Below are positions 7,726 to 18,093 of a DNA stretch of 64,000 nucleotides, piece by piece. The notes beneath the pieces are model-generated. The model was not told where the DNA came from, ran no database searches, and saw only the letters and a list, made by a program, of their open reading frames with translations. The stretch is from the NCBI GenBank assembly GCA_041660815.1, contig JBAZVN010000008.1, positions 62,001 to 126,000 of the forward strand. The letters run 5' to 3'. Source of the DNA: PALSA-1006 sp041660815. Its GTDB lineage: Bacteria; Pseudomonadota; Gammaproteobacteria; Burkholderiales; Gallionellaceae. Positions within the stretch are counted from its first letter, which is position 1. Each line of letters opens with the position of its first letter. Position numbers and translations under genes: made by a program.

Positions 7726-9087
7726 TTAACGTATTTTATTTACTGCTTCTTCAACCCGCTCTACCGCAATAATTTCCATCCCCGGTATTTTTTGCTTGGG
7801 GGCATTCGCTTTGGGAATAATGGCGTAGGTAAAGCCCAGCTTGGCTGCTTCTTTTAAGCGCTCTTGTCCGCGCTGTACCGGACGCACTTCTCCCGCCAAA
7901 CCCACCTCGCCGAACACCACCATTTTTTCGGGTAAGGGCCTATTACGCAACGAAGAAACAATCGCCAACATCACCGCCAGATCCGCGCCCGGCTCGGTGA
8001 TTTTCACCCCGCCCACGGCGTTGATAAAAACGTCCTGATCAAAACAAGCGATACCGGCATGCCGATGCAAAACCGCCAGCAACATCGCCAACCGGTTTTG
8101 CTCCAAACCCAGAGAAAGTCGTTTTGGGACGGGCGCATGCGACTCATCCAGCAGCGCCTGAATTTCCACCAGCAGCGGTCGCGTACCCTCCTGCGTCACC
8201 ATCACGCAGGAGCCTGCCACCTGTGCACCGTGCTGCGAAAGAAATAACGCCGAAGGATTCGTTACTTCACGCAAGCCCTTTTCCGTCATTGCAAACACGC
8301 CCAACTCGTTGACCGCGCCGAAACGATTTTTAAACGCGCGAATCAGACGAAAGCTGGAATGTGTGTCGCCCTCAAAATACAGCACGGTATCAACAATGTG
8401 CTCCAACACTCGTGGGCCGGCCAAGGCACCTTCTTTGGTAACGTGACCCACCAAAATAATCGTCACGCCGGTGCTTTTAGCCAGACGTGTCAGCTGTGCG
8501 GCACATTCGCGCACCTGTGCCACCGAGCCCGGCGCGGAGGTCAATTGTTCTGAATAAACGGTTTGAATAGAGTCGATTACCACCACATCCGGTTTTTCAT
8601 GGGTGATGGTTGCTTGAATTTTTTCCAGCTGAATTTCCGGCAGTAAATTGACCGAACGTGCATCCAACGACAAACGAATCGCGCGCAAGGCAATTTGCTG
8701 CGCCGATTCTTCACCGCTGACATACAGCACTTTTTGCGTCTGCGAAAGATGCGCCAGAGCCTGCAACAGCAAAGTCGATTTGCCGATGCCGGGATCGCCG
8801 CCGATCAAGACCACCCCGCCCTCCACCAAGCCACCGCCCAAAACACGGTCGAATTCGGCAATGCCGGTGGGCGTGCGCGAAACCTCGCTCGCCTCCACAT
8901 CGGCCAACTGTTGCAACTTGCCGGATGCGGCCAACGCGCTAAAGCGATTTTTGCCCGCTGCCGGCGGGGCTTCAGCGACCGATTCCACCAGGGTATTCCA
9001 CTCGCCGCAATGCGCGCATTGCCCCTGCCACTTGGGCGATTGACCGCCGCATTCGGTGCAGCTATAAATTGTTTTTGCTTTTGCCAT
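7726..9087 (-). CDS. radA: DNA repair/recombination protein RadA (Sms)
   Basis: RadA is a DnaB-like helicase that extends heteroduplex during homologous recombination and supports branch migration. The 453 residues include an N-terminal C4 zinc finger (Cys10, 13, 24, 27), a RecA-like core with P-loop GDPGIGKST at 97-105, the RadA-specific KNRFG motif near 255 and a C-terminal Lon-protease-like domain. Start and length agree with the family. The gene is divergent from the FAD oxidoreductase at 9190 and is followed by ligE. The pair may link recombination and strand joining, although the ligase carries an export signal. Confidence 0.97.
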   Translation of the reverse strand: MAKAKTIYSCTECGGQSPKWQGQCAHCGEWNTLVESVAEAPPAAGKNRFSALAASGKLQQLADVEASEVSRTPTGIAEFDRVLGGGLVEGGVVLIGGDPGIGKSTLLLQALAHLSQTQKVLYVSGEESAQQIALRAIRLSLDARSVNLLPEIQLEKIQATITHEKPDVVVIDSIQTVYSEQLTSAPGSVAQVRECAAQLTRLAKSTGVTIILVGHVTKEGALAGPRVLEHIVDTVLYFEGDTHSSFRLIRAFKNRFGAVNELGVFAMTEKGLREVTNPSALFLSQHGAQVAGSCVMVTQEGTRPLLVEIQALLDESHAPVPKRLSLGLEQNRLAMLLAVLHRHAGIACFDQDVFINAVGGVKITEPGADLAVMLAIVSSLRNRPLPEKMVVFGEVGLAGEVRPVQRGQERLKEAAKLGFTYAIIPKANAPKQKIPGMEIIAVERVEEAVNKIR

Positions 9088-9189
9088 GATTACTCAACTT
9101 TATAAACAGCAATATCCCTGCATTAAAAAAATCTCGAACAAATCGAAGTGCGCAAGAATAGCGCAGTTCGCATCGGTTAGAATAGCGCC

Positions 9190-10803
9190 ATGATCAGACT
9201 GACCGAAATAAAACTGCCCCTCGACCATCCGGCGCACGCCCTTCAGGACGCGATTATTCAGCGCCTCGGCATTCGCGTGGATGAACTATTGCACTTCTCC
9301 ATCTTTCGCCGTGGCTTTGACGCGCGTAAACCTTCCGCTATTTTGTTTATCTACACGCTGGATGTGGAAGTTGCCCATCAGGAAAAAGTGCTGGGCCGCT
9401 TTAAGAACGATATTCACATCAAACCGGCACCCGACACCAGCTACCACTTTGTCACGCACGCTCCAAAAAATTTAACGGAACGTCCAGTCGTGATCGGCAC
9501 CGGCCCGTGTGGTTTATTTGCCGGATTAATTTTGGCGCAAATGGGTTTTCGTCCCATCATTTTGGAACGCGGCAAAGAAGTACGCGAGCGCACCAAAGAC
9601 ACCTGGGGCTTGTGGCGCAAACATGAACTTAATCCCGAATCAAACGTGCAGTTCGGCGAAGGCGGGGCGGGAACTTTCTCCGATGGCAAATTGTACAGTC
9701 AAGTAAAAGACCCCAAACACTATAGCCGTAACGTATTGAAAGAATTCATAAAAGCGGGTGCACCTGCAGAGATCGAGTACGTCAGCAAGCCGCACATCGG
9801 CACCTTTCGCTTAGTCGGCATGGTGGAAGTGATGCGCGCAAACATCATCGAATTGGGCGGCGAAGTACGCTTTCAAAGCCGCGTGAGCGATATTGAAATT
9901 GACAACGGGCAAGTGCGCGGCGTGATGCTGGCAACCGGCGAGCACATCGCCACGCAACATGTGGTACTCGCCATCGGCCACAGCGCGCGCGACACTTTCG
10001 AGATGTTGCAGCAGCGCGGTGTTTATCTGGAAGCAAAACCGTTTTCGGTGGGCTTCCGCATCGAACATCCGCAGTCGCTCATCGACCGCGCCCGCTTTGG
10101 CCGCAATGCGGGTAATCCGCAACTGGGTGCAGCCGATTACAAACTGGTACATCACGCCAGCAACGGACGCTCGGTATACAGCTTTTGCATGTGCCCGGGC
10201 GGCACGGTGGTCGCCGCGACTTCCGAGGCGGGCCGCGTGGTCACCAACGGCATGAGCCAATATTCACGCAACGAACGCAACGCCAACAGCGGCATCGTGG
10301 TGGGGATCTCGCCGCAGGATTATCCCGGCGGTCCGCTGGCGGGTATCGAGTTTCAGCGCCAATGGGAAAGCCGCGCCTTTGAATTGGGCGGCGGCAATTA
10401 CAATGCGCCCGGGCAATTGGTCGGCGACTTTATCGCGCAACGGCCCTCGACAAAATTAGGATCGGTACTGCCCTCTTACACACCCGGCGTCACGCTTGGC
10501 GACCTGTCTTCCGCTTTACCGGATTACGTGATCACCGCGGTACGCGAAGCCTTGCCCGCTTTTGAAAAAACCGTCAAAGGTTTTGCCATGCACGATGCCG
10601 TTCTGACCGGCGTGGAAACGCGCACCTCGTCACCCGTGCGCATCAAGCGCGACGCAACCTATCAAAGTTTGAACACCAAGGGTTTGTATCCGGCCGGAGA
10701 AGGCGCAGGATATGCGGGAGGCATTATGTCGGCTGCAATTGACGGCATTGAAGTGGCTGAAGCCGTGGCATTGAACATGATGCAACTTCACTCCAGCACT
10801 TGA
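9190..10803 (+). CDS. FAD-dependent oxidoreductase (COG2509 family), function unknown
   Basis: This is a 537-residue flavoprotein. Residues 1-90 form an N-terminal domain typical of this family. A dinucleotide-binding loop GTGPCGL lies at 103-109, and the conserved GEGGAGTFSDGKL motif follows near 155-168. The C-terminal GEGAGYAGGIMSAAIDG segment contacts FAD in related enzymes. Members are widespread, often annotated as NAD(FAD)-utilising dehydrogenases, and the substrate is not established. No clear Shine-Dalgarno precedes the ATG. TAGAAT at 9178-9183 would place a transcript start almost on it, so the message may be nearly leaderless. Confidence 0.85.
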   Translation: MIRLTEIKLPLDHPAHALQDAIIQRLGIRVDELLHFSIFRRGFDARKPSAILFIYTLDVEVAHQEKVLGRFKNDIHIKPAPDTSYHFVTHAPKNLTERPVVIGTGPCGLFAGLILAQMGFRPIILERGKEVRERTKDTWGLWRKHELNPESNVQFGEGGAGTFSDGKLYSQVKDPKHYSRNVLKEFIKAGAPAEIEYVSKPHIGTFRLVGMVEVMRANIIELGGEVRFQSRVSDIEIDNGQVRGVMLATGEHIATQHVVLAIGHSARDTFEMLQQRGVYLEAKPFSVGFRIEHPQSLIDRARFGRNAGNPQLGAADYKLVHHASNGRSVYSFCMCPGGTVVAATSEAGRVVTNGMSQYSRNERNANSGIVVGISPQDYPGGPLAGIEFQRQWESRAFELGGGNYNAPGQLVGDFIAQRPSTKLGSVLPSYTPGVTLGDLSSALPDYVITAVREALPAFEKTVKGFAMHDAVLTGVETRTSSPVRIKRDATYQSLNTKGLYPAGEGAGYAGGIMSAAIDGIEVAEAVALNMMQLHSST

Positions 10804-10863
10804 CTAAGTCTAGCCCGGAGAATTCAATAAAATATTAATTTAATTAATATGTTAACGATTGCA

Positions 10864-11781
10864 TCAACACACCCGATTGCGCCCCAACGCTTTGGCTTGA
10901 TACAACATTTCATCCGCCTGTTTAAGCAATTCTGCCGGAGTCATTTCAGTGGTTGGAATAACGCAGGCAAGCCCCACACTCACCGTCACACAGTTTGAAA
11001 TTTCAGAATATTCATGAACAACTTTCAGACTTTCAACATGACTGCGAAAACGCTCGGCAATCGCATGCGCGCCAGCTGCATCCGTTTCGGGAAGAATCGC
11101 CACGAATTCCTCACCGCCATAGCGCGCTACCAAATCGGAAGGGCGGTCAATAGAATGAGCCAATGATCCAGCAACTTTTTTCAGGCACTCATCGCCGACA
11201 CCGTGACCATAATTGTCGTTATAGCGTTTAAAAAAATCAATGTCCGCCATAATCAGTGACAGTGGCGTACCGGCGCGCAGCGCACGCTTCCACTCACTCT
11301 CCAGAGTTTCATCAAAACGCCGCCGGTTGGGAATGTTGGTCAAACCGTCAAGCATGGCCTGCGATTCCAATAAATCTGTTTTCATCTTGAGGTTGATGTG
11401 GTTACGCACCCGCGCCGCAACAATCGGCAGATGAAAAGGTTTGGCAATGTAATCTACCGCGCCCAAGCGCAAGCCATATTCCTCGTCCACCACATCCGCT
11501 TTGGCAGTGACGAATATCACCGGAACATTTTTTGTTTCGGGCGCTTGCTTCAAACGCCGGCAAACTTCATAGCCGTCCATTTCAGGCATCATTACATCCA
11601 GCAAAATCAAATCCGGTGCGCCCACTTTGGAAATAATCTCAAAGGCTGCTTTGCCGCTGCCCGCCACTCTGACGCGATAATCCTCGCGCAACGCTTCCGC
11701 CAATACTTGAATATTAGTTGGCGTATCATCCACAATCAGAATGAGCGGGTTGCCTTGTTTATTTTGAATTTTATTAGTCAT
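10864..11781 (-). CDS. Response regulator with GGDEF diguanylate cyclase output
   Basis: This PleD/WspR-like protein of 305 residues (from ATG 11781) has an N-terminal receiver domain with acceptor Asp at about 62 (LLDVMMPEMDG). Its C-terminal GGDEF domain has an intact GGEEF signature and an RPSD inhibitory site five residues before it, so c-di-GMP synthesis with product inhibition is expected. A longer in-frame start exists but would lie inside the kinase gene. The chosen ATG overlaps the kinase stop by eight bases (ATGACTAA), indicating coupled translation. It is probably the output partner of the large hybrid kinase just upstream. Confidence 0.9.
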   Translation of the reverse strand: MTNKIQNKQGNPLILIVDDTPTNIQVLAEALREDYRVRVAGSGKAAFEIISKVGAPDLILLDVMMPEMDGYEVCRRLKQAPETKNVPVIFVTAKADVVDEEYGLRLGAVDYIAKPFHLPIVAARVRNHINLKMKTDLLESQAMLDGLTNIPNRRRFDETLESEWKRALRAGTPLSLIMADIDFFKRYNDNYGHGVGDECLKKVAGSLAHSIDRPSDLVARYGGEEFVAILPETDAAGAHAIAERFRSHVESLKVVHEYSEISNCVTVSVGLACVIPTTEMTPAELLKQADEMLYQAKALGRNRVC

Positions 11782-14700
11782 TGAAGTGCCCCTCTTTACA
11801 CGGTAGATTTTCCAATACCACCGTGGCTTTAGCGTAATCTGTTTTATCCAGCGCACGCTCCAGCTCTTTAATTCTCTCCTGGAAAGGACCACAAGCGATT
11901 GCCTGCTTTAACCCGGCGATTAACTCAAAGGGAACAAATTCGTAGTTTTCCACCAATTTATCTATTTGCTTAACCAGCAAGGAAGCGCTCTGCCAATTGC
12001 AGTTGTCGCAATCATATTCCAGAGAACCAAGGGGCGCATCAGATGGCTTACTCAAGCGCGAAATGCTAGACATTGCCTGATCAAACGCCTTATTAAAACT
12101 ACTCGCATCAATATTACCGAAATCGGTTTTGATGGTTAACTCCAGAGCCTCACAAGAACGATATAGCTCCACTGCGCCAAGGTTGGCGGCTGCCCCTTTG
12201 ATGCGATGAACAAAAGCAGCGCAAGCTTGTTGCCCGCCCTCTTGAGTAAATCTGGCGACTGTAGCTTTGGCATCGGCAAACTCGATTGCAAATTTTTTCA
12301 GCAATTCGATCAAGAGTTCGCTGTTGCCTGCCAAACGATCCAGCGCCGCAGGTAGTTCAAAGCCGGGCAAGCTTTCCGGCATAACTCGTATCTTTTTGTT
12401 TATATTTGCATTTATTCCGATCAACCGGGTTGTTAAAGCCCGATCGGATTCTTCCGTCTGCACGGTCGGTTTGACCCAGCGTAGCAGCGCCTGCAGCAAC
12501 TCCTGCTGCACTATGGGTTTGGAAACATGATCGTTCATGCCCGCCACACTGCAGGCCGCACGATCCTGCGCCATCACTGCAGCCGTCATAGCGATAACCG
12601 GTAAGCTATTCCAGCGCACCTCCTGCCGGATACGCCGCGTCGCCTCAAAACCGTCCATCACCGGCATTTGCAGATCCATCAGCACGACATCAAAATCAGC
12701 TTGTTGCAGGCACTTCAACGCTTCATTGCCATTATTGGCAACCGTGACGTCCAGCCCCATGCGCTCGAGAATATCAACCGCTACCAATTGATTGGTTTCG
12801 TTATCCTCCACCAGCAAAATACGTGCACCGCGAATTGCTGCGGCATCCTCCATAATTTCGGCACTGGATTGCATCGCGTGAGAATGCTTATGCCCCCCCT
12901 GAAAATCCATAATGGTGTCAAACAAACCCGAGGATGTAACCGGCTTATTGAGCACCGCATCCAAATGGATGCCCTGCGCCTCCTGCAACAATAACTCTTT
13001 GCTGTGTGCAGTGACCATGATGATAACGGGCAATTTGCTAATTTCATTGTTTTGCGCAGATTCGCGCAGGCGCCGTGCAACTTCCACACCACTCATACCC
13101 GGCATTTTCCAATCCAGCAGCACCAGCTCAAAGGCTTGCTCCGGGTTATTGGCGTGTTGTTCGATCAGTGTTAAGGCCTCCTGTCCCGACGCCGCTTCGG
13201 CAACCCGGAATTGCCATGCACTGAGCAATTCGCGCAGGGTTAGGCGTGAAATTTCGAGATCATCCACAACCAGTACGCGCATTCCCCGCAAATCTGCAGG
13301 TGAACGTTCAATATGCGCCTGACTCGATACCGGCAGACAAATTGTAAAACTGAATATACTGCCCTTGCCCGGTTCGCTGCTGACCGTAATATCGCCGCCC
13401 ATTTTTTCCACCAGTTTTTTGCTGATGGTCAGCCCAAGACCGGTACCGCCAAAGCGGCGGGTGATAGAGCTGTCTGCCTGAGTAAACGCTTTGAACAGGC
13501 GCACCGTTTGCTCTTCATTCATCCCGATACCGGTATCGCGCACGGTAAAGCGCAGCGTGCTAATTCCGTTTTCCAACGCCACCTGCTCCACCTTGATGAC
13601 AATCTCGCCTTGATCGGTAAATTTCACCGCATTGCCCACCAGATTATTCATTACCTGCCCAAGGCGCAACGGATCGCCAAGCACCCGTTCCGGTACATCG
13701 GGAGAGATGTCCAGCACCAGCTCGACACCTTTTTCTTCCGCACGCACATTGAACAGATCGGCCACATTTTCCAGCAAATCGTCGAGACGCAGCTCTGTTT
13801 GATCCAACTCCAATCGTCCGGCCTCGACTTTGGAATAATCCAGAATATCGTTGATAATGGAAAGCAACGCCTTTGATGAAATATGTATTTTATTCAGATA
13901 GTTATGCAACTTAGGCGGCAGCTCGCTAATGCCCAAAGCCAAATCGGAAAGCCCGATAATCGCATTCATCGGCGTGCGAATTTCGTGGCTCATATTGGCC
14001 AAAAATTCACTCTTGGCGCGATTGGCGTTTTCAGCTTCCGCTTTGGCAGAGGTCAGTGCCGATTCGGCATTTTTAAATTCACTTACATCGGTCTGAATGA
14101 GTAAAAGATGAAATTCATCAGCCCGGTTCAGCCTGATGAAATCGCAATCCACCCACACCTCTTTCCCGTAGCTGGTAACCACATACGTCTCGATACGTTG
14201 ATTCTCTCCGGTCTCAAGACAGCGCAGTGCCGCATCGAGCAGCCCCGACGACTGCCACGAGCGTATTTTCCGGAAGTTCTGCGCCAACACCTGCTCCGGC
14301 GTGGCACCGACCGACTTGGCCGCCGCATTGTTTGCCAGCACGCAATCGCCGCTCGCTTTATAAACCACGATCCCCAGCGTGGATTCGGAAATGATCTTGC
14401 TGTTGAATTCGAGCAGCTCGGCGATCTTCTGCTCAGTCTGCTTCCTTTCGGTGATATCTTCCGAAATGCCCAGCAGATACTTGGGCTGCCCCTGCCCGTC
14501 CCGGATGGTTAATTTCTTGGTATGCAGGAGGCGTACCCCGTGCGGGGTCTGGATCGGCTCTTCCGGGATATCCACGATGCCGGTTTGCGCCAGCGTGGCG
14601 CGATCTTTTCCGATAAAGAAATCCGCCTCTTCTTTGGGGAAGAAATCGTAATCGTTGCGCCCCATAAAGTCTGCGCGCGGATGCCCCAACAATTCCTCTC

Positions 14701-17700
14701 CGGCGCGGTTGAACAACTCGAAGCGCAGATCCGCAGCGCTCTTAAGAAAGATCATGTTCGGGATGTTGTCGATGATGCTGTTGAGCAACTGATTGCTCTC
14801 ATGCAGTTTGAGTTCGGCTTGTTTTTGATCAGTCAGGTCATAGTTGATACCTGTCATGCGTATCGGCCGCATATTCTTGTCGAATTGGGTATGGCCTGCC
14901 GCCTTGAGGTAATGTGTTGAACCATCAGGCCAGATCACGCGAAACTCGGTGTGATATTCCTTTTCGCCACGTAATGCGGCCTGGGACGCAGCATCCGCTT
15001 GTGCTTTGTCTTCCGGATGAATAGCACCGACCCAAGCCTCGTAAGCACCAGAAAAATCCTCAGCGCGCAGACCGTACAAACGATACATGGCCTCGTCCCA
15101 GACCAGATTGTTGTTGACCACATCCCAGTCCCAGATGCCGATGACGCCCGCCTTGGTGGCCACTGCAAGACGTTCTTCGCTTTTCTCCAGCGCCACTTCG
15201 GCCTGCTTGCGAGCGGTCACATCGTCGTAGATCACGACCAGCTCGCCGGATGCCAGGCGATAAGCGAAGTTATCGCGCCAGCCTGCAATCTTGTTGTCCG
15301 CATAGAAACTCAACGGGTACCGCTCAGATTGTCCAGTACGCCATACGCGCTTGAAAATATCCAGCAAACCCATTTCACGAATGCTGGGGAAAGCTTCGGT
15401 GACGCGTTTACCGACCAGCTCTTCTCGGCGCGCACCCTCGATACGTTCAACGGATTGATTGAGATCCTCAAAGACGAAATCTTCGCCGTCATCTACGGCA
15501 CGATACACCACCACACCGCTACTCATGTTCTCAAACATCTGACGGAAGCGGGCATCACTCTCTGTCGCATGCACTTCACTCAACTTCAATGCCGTCTCAA
15601 TCTGAATGCGTTCAGTTACGTCCTGCACTGTCCCCATTGACATGACTGCCTTCCCCTGCCCATCGTAAAGGGAATAACCGCGCTCCTGAACATACTTGAT
15701 GCGCCCATCCGCCATTAACAGGCGATGGATAATTTCATAGGGAGTTTGCTGCGCGACTGATTCAGCAAAGGCGGCATTGACCTTATCGCGGTCATCCGGA
15801 TGAATACGTTCCAAAAACGCCTCGTAGGATGCGCCAAACTGAGCGGGGTCGATTTCAAAAATTCGGAATATTTCATCGGACCAATTCAGTTTATTGGCAA
15901 CCAGATCCAATTCCCAGCTACCCACATGGGCAATGCGCTGCGCCTCATTCAAATAATTCTTCTGCGTTAGTAAAATTTCCTCAGACTTCTTACGCTCGGT
16001 AATATCACGAATGAATGTCACAAGCATTCCACCGCGCGCCGGCAGAAATCGAGCACTTACTTCCACATCGATCAAGTGCCCGTCTTTATGGCGGTGCCGT
16101 GTTTCAAAAAGTAGGGGGGCACCGCCCATGAGCGTTTGAATATTGCGATTGATCTTCTCTTGATCCTGCTCGGCCTCAAGCAGTGCAATCGGTTGATTCA
16201 AAAGCTCTTCTTTGCTGTAACCCATCAGGCGGCAATAGGCTGGATTGACATCGATCAGCAGTCCGGTCTGGGTGGATACCAGCCAGAAACCGTCTGGGGT
16301 AGTTTGGATAATTGTTGTAAATTCAGTTTCAGCCTGCTTGCGCTCACTAATGTCCCGCACCACTGCCAGGATGGCTTGCTTGCCATCAAACTCCATGAGG
16401 TGAGCACTGATCTCAACCGGAATCGCCCGCCCATCCTTGGTGAGATGAATCCGCTCAAACAACGCATGGCCGTGTTGCATCACCTGCTTCATCTTATGGG
16501 AGGCATCTTCCTGACCCGGTGCACTTATATTCGCAGGTCCGATATGCCGCATTTCCTCTTGGCTATACCCCAGACGTTGACAAGCAACATCGTTGACCTC
16601 GATGAATTTTCCGCTTGCTGGGTCAATCACTTGGATGGCATCGTTACCGCCATTAAAAATCTGCCTGAACCGCGCTTCACTTTGTTGGATTTTTTTCTCG
16701 TTTTGCACGCGCTCAGTAATGTCACGATTGCTGACACGACGCCCCAAAAACTCTCCGTCCTGCCCATAAACCGGGCGGCAGCCATGGGCAATCCAACGAA
16801 TCTCACCGTCACGCCGCACAATGCGAAAATCCACGTTATCAATATCGGGACTGTTAAATCCTTCTGTGTGTTTTAGCGTCAAATACCGGTCATCGGGGTG
16901 AACGATACTTTCAAGCAGGCTGGGTGTGGCCAAAAACTCCGCCTGCGAGTAGCCCGTGATCTGCTCGCAAGAAGGGTTCAAGTAGAGAATTTCCCGGTTG
17001 GCTCCCTGCCAATATTCCCAATCGTAGGTGTAATCACTGACAATGCGAAGCACATCCTTCTGCTCTGCCAATGCCCGGGTAGTCACAATAAGGCGTGCCC
17101 AAGCGCGGTAAAACAGCCACGACAGCAGCAGCGTCACCAGAAAGAACAGTGCCAGCATGGCGATCACGCGGGTCGTTTCTTGTTTCCATTCAATGAGAAA
17201 ATCGTCGGTAGCCAGCCCCACAATAATGTAATAAGGCAGAGCGATCGATTTTCTAAATGAAAAAACCCGCTCGATATTGTCTATTCCCGCAGGGGCAATA
17301 TAGGTTCCGGATAGTTGCCCGGCATGAGTCAACTCCAAAAATTTGGGGGATGCCGCTTGATTGCCGATAGAATCAGCGATGCTTTTAGGCTCCGGGTGGC
17401 GAACAAGAAGGCCGAATTCCTTTTCGCGCAGGCCAATTACCCCGTTCTTGCCGATTTCTATGGTGGAAAATATTTTGCTGAACTGTTCCAGCGCAATGCT
17501 CACATAGACAACACCCCCGAAGGAGCCGTTCGGCAAATGAATGCCCCGCGACATGATAACAACCCATTTTTGGTCAATACGCGCAAACACCGGCTTCGCA
17601 ATAACGAACCCGGCTTGGGGATTGTCACGTTGCGCGATAAAATATTCACGATCGGCAACATTAATTTGGTTGTCGATAGTAACGCCGTTGCCGTATTTGA

Positions 17701-18064
17701 CCACCCCTTGCGCGTCGGCAACTCGCAAACTTAAGGCATCCGGGATGCGTGCCTTATGTCTCATTAAAAATGTATTTAGCAACTGTGCATCGATACTACC
17801 TTTGGCGGTTTGCCTTTCGATTTCATCCACGGCGGCAAGCAGCACAAAATCATTTTTCTCAATCGCATCAACCAGATACTGTTCCAACAAATGCGCCAAA
17901 TTGCGCGTTGCAACTGCGGCATCTTCCTGATCCTGCTGTTTGCTATGGCTTAGCCAAAGCCCCGCCAATGCAGAGACAAACAGGTTTATCACAAGAATAC
18001 CTACTGCCAATCGCTTGATTACAGAGGAAGATGGTTTTTCCAATTCGAATGGTTTGTAAAACAT
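11774..18064 (-). CDS. Giant hybrid sensor histidine kinase: Cache, eight PAS, HisKA, HATPase, two receivers, HPt
   Basis: This 2096-residue membrane sensor kinase is among the longest of its class. The order is: membrane helix about 18-38; periplasmic Cache-like sensor about 45-285; second helix about 300-320; eight PAS/PAC units spaced about 120 residues apart (starting near 335, 465, 580, 705, 838, 965, 1090, 1220); dimerisation helix with phosphoacceptor His1360 (MSHEIRTPMN); ATPase domain with N, G1 and G2 boxes to about 1580; receivers with Asp1651 and Asp1797; HPt with His1953; helical tail to 2096. All phosphorelay residues are present. It lies between two GGDEF genes on the same strand, so the signal probably ends in c-di-GMP. 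The ligand is unknown. Confidence 0.93.
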   Translation of the reverse strand: MFYKPFELEKPSSSVIKRLAVGILVINLFVSALAGLWLSHSKQQDQEDAAVATRNLAHLLEQYLVDAIEKNDFVLLAAVDEIERQTAKGSIDAQLLNTFLMRHKARIPDALSLRVADAQGVVKYGNGVTIDNQINVADREYFIAQRDNPQAGFVIAKPVFARIDQKWVVIMSRGIHLPNGSFGGVVYVSIALEQFSKIFSTIEIGKNGVIGLREKEFGLLVRHPEPKSIADSIGNQAASPKFLELTHAGQLSGTYIAPAGIDNIERVFSFRKSIALPYYIIVGLATDDFLIEWKQETTRVIAMLALFFLVTLLLSWLFYRAWARLIVTTRALAEQKDVLRIVSDYTYDWEYWQGANREILYLNPSCEQITGYSQAEFLATPSLLESIVHPDDRYLTLKHTEGFNSPDIDNVDFRIVRRDGEIRWIAHGCRPVYGQDGEFLGRRVSNRDITERVQNEKKIQQSEARFRQIFNGGNDAIQVIDPASGKFIEVNDVACQRLGYSQEEMRHIGPANISAPGQEDASHKMKQVMQHGHALFERIHLTKDGRAIPVEISAHLMEFDGKQAILAVVRDISERKQAETEFTTIIQTTPDGFWLVSTQTGLLIDVNPAYCRLMGYSKEELLNQPIALLEAEQDQEKINRNIQTLMGGAPLLFETRHRHKDGHLIDVEVSARFLPARGGMLVTFIRDITERKKSEEILLTQKNYLNEAQRIAHVGSWELDLVANKLNWSDEIFRIFEIDPAQFGASYEAFLERIHPDDRDKVNAAFAESVAQQTPYEIIHRLLMADGRIKYVQERGYSLYDGQGKAVMSMGTVQDVTERIQIETALKLSEVHATESDARFRQMFENMSSGVVVYRAVDDGEDFVFEDLNQSVERIEGARREELVGKRVTEAFPSIREMGLLDIFKRVWRTGQSERYPLSFYADNKIAGWRDNFAYRLASGELVVIYDDVTARKQAEVALEKSEERLAVATKAGVIGIWDWDVVNNNLVWDEAMYRLYGLRAEDFSGAYEAWVGAIHPEDKAQADAASQAALRGEKEYHTEFRVIWPDGSTHYLKAAGHTQFDKNMRPIRMTGINYDLTDQKQAELKLHESNQLLNSIIDNIPNMIFLKSAADLRFELFNRAGEELLGHPRADFMGRNDYDFFPKEEADFFIGKDRATLAQTGIVDIPEEPIQTPHGVRLLHTKKLTIRDGQGQPKYLLGISEDITERKQTEQKIAELLEFNSKIISESTLGIVVYKASGDCVLANNAAAKSVGATPEQVLAQNFRKIRSWQSSGLLDAALRCLETGENQRIETYVVTSYGKEVWVDCDFIRLNRADEFHLLLIQTDVSEFKNAESALTSAKAEAENANRAKSEFLANMSHEIRTPMNAIIGLSDLALGISELPPKLHNYLNKIHISSKALLSIINDILDYSKVEAGRLELDQTELRLDDLLENVADLFNVRAEEKGVELVLDISPDVPERVLGDPLRLGQVMNNLVGNAVKFTDQGEIVIKVEQVALENGISTLRFTVRDTGIGMNEEQTVRLFKAFTQADSSITRRFGGTGLGLTISKKLVEKMGGDITVSSEPGKGSIFSFTICLPVSSQAHIERSPADLRGMRVLVVDDLEISRLTLRELLSAWQFRVAEAASGQEALTLIEQHANNPEQAFELVLLDWKMPGMSGVEVARRLRESAQNNEISKLPVIIMVTAHSKELLLQEAQGIHLDAVLNKPVTSSGLFDTIMDFQGGHKHSHAMQSSAEIMEDAAAIRGARILLVEDNETNQLVAVDILERMGLDVTVANNGNEALKCLQQADFDVVLMDLQMPVMDGFEATRRIRQEVRWNSLPVIAMTAAVMAQDRAACSVAGMNDHVSKPIVQQELLQALLRWVKPTVQTEESDRALTTRLIGINANINKKIRVMPESLPGFELPAALDRLAGNSELLIELLKKFAIEFADAKATVARFTQEGGQQACAAFVHRIKGAAANLGAVELYRSCEALELTIKTDFGNIDASSFNKAFDQAMSSISRLSKPSDAPLGSLEYDCDNCNWQSASLLVKQIDKLVENYEFVPFELIAGLKQAIACGPFQERIKELERALDKTDYAKATVVLENLPCKEGHFND

Positions 18065-18093
18065 TGCGCCACCTTTGGTCGAGCTTCAGGGGT

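Noticed and set aside
15310..16876. Several long plus-strand frames (up to 246 codons) inside the giant kinase gene.
   Set aside because: They are shadows of the PAS-rich minus-strand frame and have no domain, ribosome-binding site or codon pattern of their own.
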